This document shows positions 17,002 to 21,420 of a stretch of DNA of 21,420 bases, in pieces; the stretch's first letter is position 1, and the number at the start of each line of letters is the position of its first letter. The DNA is taken from positions 1-21,420 of the forward strand of contig DGII01000049.1 in NCBI GenBank assembly GCA_002393095.1, read 5' to 3'. This stretch comes from Lachnospiraceae bacterium UBA3826 (GTDB taxonomy: Bacteria > Bacillota > Clostridia > Lachnospirales > Lachnospiraceae). The notes below the pieces were generated by a model. That model saw nothing but the letters and a program-made list of their open reading frames with translations. It was not told where the DNA came from and did not search any database. Made by a program: the position numbers and the translations under genes.

Positions 17002-18111
17002 ATGGGAACAATTATTGAATTAACAGGTGTAAACAAAATATACGGAACAAACCATGTGGTCAAAGACTTAAACCTCACGGTAGAAGAAGGGGAGTTCCTT
17101 ACACTCCTTGGTTCATCCGGATGCGGCAAGACTACAACGCTTCGAATGATAGCCGGATTTGAGGAGCCGACAACCGGATCGATCAAGGTCGAAGGTGAAT
17201 CGATAGAGGAGAAAGAACCGTTTGAGAGAAATGTAAATACCGTATTTCAGACATATGCGCTATTTCCTCATAAGACCATATTTGACAATATTGCCTACGG
17301 CTTAAAGATGAAGAAAGTCCCTAAAGCTGAAATTAAAGAAAGAGTCTTGGATATGATGGATATGGTTCAGTTAACGGGATTTGAAAACAGATACCCTTCT
17401 CAGTTATCGGGCGGGCAGAAGCAGAGAGTGGCTATTGCCAGAGCACTTATAAACAGACCGAGAGTATTGTTGCTTGATGAACCTTTGGGAGCACTTGATC
17501 TTAAGTTAAGAAAGCAGATGCAACTTGAACTTAAGAGATTACAGAAAAAATTAAATATAACATTCATATATGTGACGCATGATCAGGAAGAAGCTCTGAC
17601 AATGAGCGACAGGATAGCGATCATGCACGACGGAGTTGTAGATCAGTTGGCAAGTCCCAAAGACATATATGAGCATCCGGCGACAAGATTTGTGGCAACG
17701 TTTATCGGTGAGACCAATACATATGACGGTTGTGTCACAAGTATGACAGACGGAGTAGCTACTGTTACGCTTGAAAACGGTGCAGTCAGGGTTAAATGTG
17801 ATGACAGCTTCAATATCTTAGAATATGCCACGGTTTCTGTAAGACCTGAGAGCATGAGATTTGATACCAAGCCTCATGAAGGATTTGAACTTGTAGCAGT
17901 GGTTAAGGATTTCATATATGTGGGTTCCGTTCTTAAATGTATTGTATCCCTTCCAAACGGAAATGAACTTAAGATAGAGAGACTGTCCGGTCAGGAACTG
18001 CCTGAGATAGGAAGCAGGATTTATCCATATTGGGATCCAATGGACGGAGTATTGATACACAATGACAGTTACAAGATATTCAAGGCATTGGATGAGATCA
18101 AACTCGCATAG
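17002..18111 (+). CDS. potA: Polyamine ABC transporter ATP-binding protein
   Basis: Energises spermidine/putrescine import from the cytosolic face. The nucleotide-binding domain (residues about 4-240) has Walker A GSSGCGKTT, the Q-loop in VFQTYALFPH, the signature LSGGQKQR, Walker B VLLLDEP, the D-loop GALD and the switch His in YVTHDQEEA. The remaining 120 residues form the TOBE-type regulatory domain (SVRPESMRF, DFIYVGSVLKCIV). Length 369 fits PotA. The ribosome site GGAGGTG is just upstream of the ATG. The family also includes ATPases for Fe3+, putrescine and glycine betaine; the permease pair and PotD-like binding protein downstream favour polyamines. Confidence 0.92.
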   Translation: MGTIIELTGVNKIYGTNHVVKDLNLTVEEGEFLTLLGSSGCGKTTTLRMIAGFEEPTTGSIKVEGESIEEKEPFERNVNTVFQTYALFPHKTIFDNIAYGLKMKKVPKAEIKERVLDMMDMVQLTGFENRYPSQLSGGQKQRVAIARALINRPRVLLLDEPLGALDLKLRKQMQLELKRLQKKLNITFIYVTHDQEEALTMSDRIAIMHDGVVDQLASPKDIYEHPATRFVATFIGETNTYDGCVTSMTDGVATVTLENGAVRVKCDDSFNILEYATVSVRPESMRFDTKPHEGFELVAVVKDFIYVGSVLKCIVSLPNGNELKIERLSGQELPEIGSRIYPYWDPMDGVLIHNDSYKIFKALDEIKLA

Positions 18112-18146
18112 AAAAGTATACAAATAATCTGAAAGGAGGGCCGTTT

Positions 18147-19022
18147 ATGAAGAATATGTCTAAACATGATCTTAAATCAAATACGATACCGGCTGTGGTT
18201 ACGGTTGGTCCGGTGGCATTATTGCTTCTTCTTCTGGTGCTGGCTCCTTTGATACTCGTTACCGTAATGAGTTTATGTCAGACGGATGAATTCTATAACG
18301 TTGTGTACAGATTCACCTTGGTAAACTACAGCAAACTGTTATCGCCGGATTATATCAAGATATACGGCCAGTCATTACTTATAGCATTTATAACAACACT
18401 TATATGTGTCTTAATAGGTTATCCTTTCTCTTATGTTATAGCGAGAACAAAGAGTAAGAAAAGGCAGCTGTTTTACATGTTGGTCATCATTCCTTTCTGG
18501 ACCAACTCTCTTATAAGAATATACGGGTGGAGAACATTCTTAGGAAGCAGCGGTTGGCTTAATAAGTTGTTAATGGCAATGGGTGTTGCAGCCGAACCGA
18601 TTGAACTGTTGTATAAGACGGGTACTACGGTCCTGGGTATGGTGTATTGCTTTATACCCTTTATGGTTCTTCCACTGTATACGGCAATCGAGAAATTAGA
18701 TGCAAGTCTTCTGGAAGCATCATCCGATCTTGGTGCAAGACCGGTTAAGACTTTATTTGAAGTAATACTTCCCCTTACTTCAAGCGGATTATTCTCAGGA
18801 TGCATAATGGTATTCATCCCGTGTCTCGGATACTTCTTCGTATCGAATATCCTTGGCGGAGGTAATACTGATATGATAGGTAACCTGATTGAGAGACAGT
18901 TTAAGAGTGCAAATAACTGGCCCCTTGGTGCGGCGTTATCAATAATACTCATCGTCGTGACCCTGATACTTGTCAAGATATATCAGAAGCTCGGCGGTGA
19001 TATGGACAGCCTTGGAGTATAG
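18147..19022 (+). CDS. potB: Polyamine ABC transporter permease PotB
   Basis: An integral membrane subunit of 291 residues with about six hydrophobic helices; the first spans roughly residues 14-41. The cytoplasmic coupling motif is EASSDLGARPVKTLFEVILP, the usual EAA loop that docks on the ATPase. FWTNSLIRIYGWRTFLG and PFMVLPLYTAIEKLD are typical of PotB. GAAAGGAGG lies just upstream of the ATG. It pairs with PotC to form the channel and follows potA after 35 bases. Confidence 0.92.
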   Translation: MKNMSKHDLKSNTIPAVVTVGPVALLLLLLVLAPLILVTVMSLCQTDEFYNVVYRFTLVNYSKLLSPDYIKIYGQSLLIAFITTLICVLIGYPFSYVIARTKSKKRQLFYMLVIIPFWTNSLIRIYGWRTFLGSSGWLNKLLMAMGVAAEPIELLYKTGTTVLGMVYCFIPFMVLPLYTAIEKLDASLLEASSDLGARPVKTLFEVILPLTSSGLFSGCIMVFIPCLGYFFVSNILGGGNTDMIGNLIERQFKSANNWPLGAALSIILIVVTLILVKIYQKLGGDMDSLGV

Positions 19023-19031
19023 GAGGCTTAT

Positions 19032-19838
19032 ATGAGAAAAGCTAAGAAAGAAAAAAGAATAAAAAGACTGAGTATAGTGTTCTGCTTGTTGGTTTATCTG
19101 TTCTTGTTTCTGCCTATATTTGTTGTAGTATCAAATTCATTTAATGCTACAACGACCAAGCCGTACCTTAGTTGGAAAGGATTTACATTTGACTGGTATG
19201 TTAAGCTTTGGGATAATTCGGCGTTGCTTGAATCATTCGGCAATACGATCATCATTGCACTTGCCAGTACAATCCTTGCCACAATAATAGGTACGCTTGG
19301 TGCGGTAGGAATTTACAGATATAAGTTTAAGGGTAAGGGAATTATCAACGGTCTGTTGTATATTCCGGTAGTCATTCCCGAGATTGTTATAGGTATTGCA
19401 TTATTAACAATATTTACCAATGCCAATGTTCCCAGGGGCATGCTTACATTAATCCTTTCACATGTAAGTTTCAGCGTGCCTTATGTGATATTCAATGTAC
19501 GGGCAAGGCTTTCGGGATATGACAAATCAATAGAAGAAGCGAGTATGGATCTTGGGGCGAACAGGGTTGTTACTTTCTTTGAGATCACGCTTCCGGTGCT
19601 TATGCCGGGTATTGCAGGAGGAGCATTACTTGCATTTACTCTTTCGATTGATGATGTAATAATCAGTTATTTTGTGAACGGACAGACCAAGACATATCCT
19701 CTTAAGGTTATGGAAAGTATTAAAAGCGGTGTTTCTCCGGATGTGAATGCGCTCTCAACACTTGTACTGGTTGGAACGATCGTACTTGTGTATATAACAC
19801 AGAGCGGAATCTTATCCGGTAAACATAATAAAATCTGA
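19032..19838 (+). CDS. potC: Polyamine ABC transporter permease PotC
   Basis: The second membrane subunit, 268 residues. It starts with a basic cytoplasmic tail (MRKAKKEKRIKRL), then the first helix. The EAA loop is EASMDLGANRVVTFFEITLP. FNATTTKPYLSWKGFTFDWY and SIDDVIISYFVNG are characteristic of PotC. The stop of potB lies nine bases before its ATG, and the ribosome site GGAGG overlaps the potB stop region, so the two are tightly coupled. Confidence 0.92.
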   Translation: MRKAKKEKRIKRLSIVFCLLVYLFLFLPIFVVVSNSFNATTTKPYLSWKGFTFDWYVKLWDNSALLESFGNTIIIALASTILATIIGTLGAVGIYRYKFKGKGIINGLLYIPVVIPEIVIGIALLTIFTNANVPRGMLTLILSHVSFSVPYVIFNVRARLSGYDKSIEEASMDLGANRVVTFFEITLPVLMPGIAGGALLAFTLSIDDVIISYFVNGQTKTYPLKVMESIKSGVSPDVNALSTLVLVGTIVLVYITQSGILSGKHNKI

Positions 19839-19864
19839 CAACAGATTTAGGAGGAGGAAAAATT

Positions 19865-20929
19865 ATGAAGAAAAGGATTTTAGCAGCATTAGTCTCATTA
19901 TCACTTGCGGCGATGAGCCTGACAGGATGCGGATCATCAACAGAAGGAGGCGAGTCCGGGAATCAGGGAGAATTAAACATCTTTGTTTGGACTGAGTACC
20001 TTCCGGATTCTGTTGTTGAGAAGTTTGAGAAGGAAACAGGAATTAAAGTAAATGTATCAACATATTCTTCAAATGAAGATATGCTTGCTAAGGTTAAGTC
20101 TGAAACAGCAGGCGCATACGATCTGCTTGTTCCCAGTGATTATATGGTAGCCCAGCTTATTGCACAGGATATGCTTAAGGAACTGGATTTTGAGCAGTTA
20201 CCGAACTTCTCTCATATAGGAGAGAGTTATAAGAACCCCTCTTATGATCCCGGCAACGTATATTCAATCCCTTATATGGGTGGAGCAGGTGCCATAGTGG
20301 TCAACAAGGATAAGGTGGATATGGATATAACAAGTTATGCGGATTTATTTGATCCCGCACTTGAAGGAGAGTTGGTAGTGCTTGATGACTTCCGTGCTGT
20401 CATCGGTATGACATCCAAGGCATTGGGATACGATCTTAATGAGACAGATCCCGCCAAGCTTGCCGAGGTATCCGATAAGTTATTGGAACTTAAGAAAAAC
20501 GTGGTTCTCTATGACTCAGATTCACCCAAGAGCGCGCTTATATCAGGTGACTGTGCGGCAGGTATGATCTGGAGTGCTGAAGTAGCAATGGCTATGGAAG
20601 AGGTTCCTTCGATAGAGGTTATATATCCTACAGAGGGTGCATATTTATTCTTTGATAACTGGGTTGTGACCAAAGAATCTCCTAACTATGATAATGCACT
20701 TAAGTGGATGAACTTTATTATGGAGCCTGAGAACATGGAACTTGTTCTCGCTGAGTTCCCATATCTCTGCGCCAATACAGATGCAGTAGCTAACATGGGT
20801 GAGGAGTACAGCGGCAATCCCGCCAAGAATCCTCCGTCAGATGCTATCGCTAAGGGAAGCTATGTTGAGAATCTCGATAGTGCAACTCTCGATATCTATA
20901 ACGAGATGTGGACTAAACTTAAAGAGTAA
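19865..20929 (+). CDS. potD: Polyamine-binding lipoprotein PotD
   Basis: The substrate-binding subunit, 354 residues. A lipoprotein signal ends at the lipobox LTGC (Cys22), so it is anchored to the outer face of the membrane by a lipid, as expected in a Gram-positive. A Gly/Ser/Glu linker follows, then LNIFVWTEYLP and FEKETGIKVNVSTYSS. YDLLVPSDYMVAQLI, YSIPYMGGAGAIVVN and GAYLFFDNWVVTKESPN are the usual PotD/PotF segments, with acidic and aromatic residues placed to hold amine groups. The ribosome site AGGAGGAGG is strong. Whether the ligand is spermidine, putrescine or another amine cannot be read reliably. Confidence 0.92.
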   Translation: MKKRILAALVSLSLAAMSLTGCGSSTEGGESGNQGELNIFVWTEYLPDSVVEKFEKETGIKVNVSTYSSNEDMLAKVKSETAGAYDLLVPSDYMVAQLIAQDMLKELDFEQLPNFSHIGESYKNPSYDPGNVYSIPYMGGAGAIVVNKDKVDMDITSYADLFDPALEGELVVLDDFRAVIGMTSKALGYDLNETDPAKLAEVSDKLLELKKNVVLYDSDSPKSALISGDCAAGMIWSAEVAMAMEEVPSIEVIYPTEGAYLFFDNWVVTKESPNYDNALKWMNFIMEPENMELVLAEFPYLCANTDAVANMGEEYSGNPAKNPPSDAIAKGSYVENLDSATLDIYNEMWTKLKE

Positions 20930-20962
20930 TCATCTTTGTCAACTTTATAATTATAGGCAAAA

Positions 20963-20992
20963 GACCCGGGATAGTACCTACTGTCCTGGGTC
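20963..20992 (+). other. Long hairpin in the leader of the cyclodeaminase-like gene
   Basis: GACCCGGGATAGTA (20963-20976) is complementary to TACTGTCCTGGGTC (20979-20992) over 14 positions, two of them G-T; the innermost pairs must open to form a loop of about six bases. GGCAAAAG (20956-20963) stands at its 5' foot. No T run follows (GACAATTAAAGG), so it is not a classic terminator. The ribosome site AAGGAGG begins eight bases downstream. It may limit read-through from potD, stabilise one of the messages, or be a regulatory leader. Confidence 0.65.
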
Positions 20993-21013
20993 GACAATTA
21001 AAGGAGGAATTAA

Positions 21014-21420
21014 ATGGCTATAGATTTCTTATATCTAAGTGAAAAAGACATGATCGATGCAGGTGTGCTTGATGCCAAGGGATGTGTTGAGGCTATGAGG
21101 GATGTCATGAGCCTGTTTGGTAAGGGAGATTATCTGCTTGGGGGTCCCAAGAACGATGAGCACGGATTGCAGATGAATTTTCCTAAGGTTAAGGATATAG
21201 AGGGATTTCCTCTTGATAACGGGCCTGACAGAAGATTCAATGCCATGCCGGCATATCTTGGCGGTAGATTTCATATGGCAGGACAGAAGTGGTACGGTTC
21301 TAATCATGCCAATTTAAGTAAGGGCCTGCCAAGGTCCATTCTTATGGCAACTCTTAATGATGTTGATACCGGTGCGCCTGTAGCATATATGTCAGCCAAC
21401 TTACTCAGTGCAATGAGAAC
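21014..21420 (+). CDS. Ornithine cyclodeaminase/mu-crystallin family protein, 3' partial
   Basis: Reads open to the right edge (135 codons seen). It starts MAIDFLYLSEKDMIDAG after AAGGAGG (21001-21007). The segments FNAMPAYLGG, KWYGSNHANLSKGLPRS, LNDVDTGAPVAYMSANLLS and the final AMR match the N-terminal half of the ornithine cyclodeaminase/mu-crystallin family, in which Lys and Arg of this region hold the substrate carboxylate. Members use NAD(P)H and act on ornithine or related imino or amino acids; clostridial relatives are often given amine-metabolism names, so the exact substrate is open. The NAD-binding half lies outside. Its place after the polyamine importer and a shared leader motif suggest use of polyamine-derived or ornithine nitrogen. 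Confidence 0.85.
   Translation, partial: MAIDFLYLSEKDMIDAGVLDAKGCVEAMRDVMSLFGKGDYLLGGPKNDEHGLQMNFPKVKDIEGFPLDNGPDRRFNAMPAYLGGRFHMAGQKWYGSNHANLSKGLPRSILMATLNDVDTGAPVAYMSANLLSAMR

Overview
The window reads as a stretch of chromosome from an anaerobic, low-to-moderate-GC Firmicute, most likely a Lachnospiraceae-type Clostridium. This rests on strong AGGAGG-type ribosome sites, heavy use of AGA, ATA and CTT codons, a type III glutamine synthetase, an ammonium transporter fused to P-II, and the oxygen-independent (cbi) cobalamin pathway. Every gene I can support lies on the + strand. I see no tRNA, rRNA, CRISPR array, insertion sequence or phage gene.

Region 1 (1-3943) is the end of an anaerobic cobalamin operon. 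It has two multi-domain proteins: a CbiG-CbiH fusion cut by the left edge, and a CbiJ/CobK-CbiE-CbiT triple fusion. A hairpin terminator closes the operon. The fusions carry unusual linkers: a 15-bp tandem repeat in the first, and a Cys-rich insert and an Asp-rich insert in the second. A small flavodoxin-like gene (4031-4438) stands alone after the terminator.

Region 2 (4487-14536) concerns glutamine and ammonium. A near-consensus promoter is followed by an intrinsic terminator inside the leader, then glnN (type III glutamine synthetase) and an Amt ammonium channel with a C-terminal P-II domain. Next come carA, carB and purF, the glutamine-consuming entry enzymes for pyrimidine/arginine and purine synthesis. 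Together they take up ammonium, make glutamine and spend it.

Region 3 (14579-16458) holds a secreted protein of unknown function, with its own promoter and a palindrome at the expected transcription start, and a LuxR-type (HTH-tailed) regulator.

Region 4 (16500-21420) is a second nitrogen block. A promoter and leader terminator precede a stand-alone P-II protein that lacks the usual T-loop tyrosine. It is followed closely by potABCD (polyamine ABC importer) and by a gene of the ornithine cyclodeaminase/mu-crystallin family cut by the right edge. This suggests polyamine or amine uptake and breakdown under nitrogen control.

The most interesting pattern is in the gaps. Four intergenic leaders (before glnN, the LuxR-type regulator, P-II-pot and the cyclodeaminase-like gene) each carry GGCAAGAG or GGCAAAAG at the foot of a strong hairpin. 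In two of them a good promoter lies just upstream, so the hairpin terminator falls inside the 5' UTR. I propose a shared attenuation-type RNA element for nitrogen genes; this is inference and the 8-mer also occurs once by chance in a coding region.
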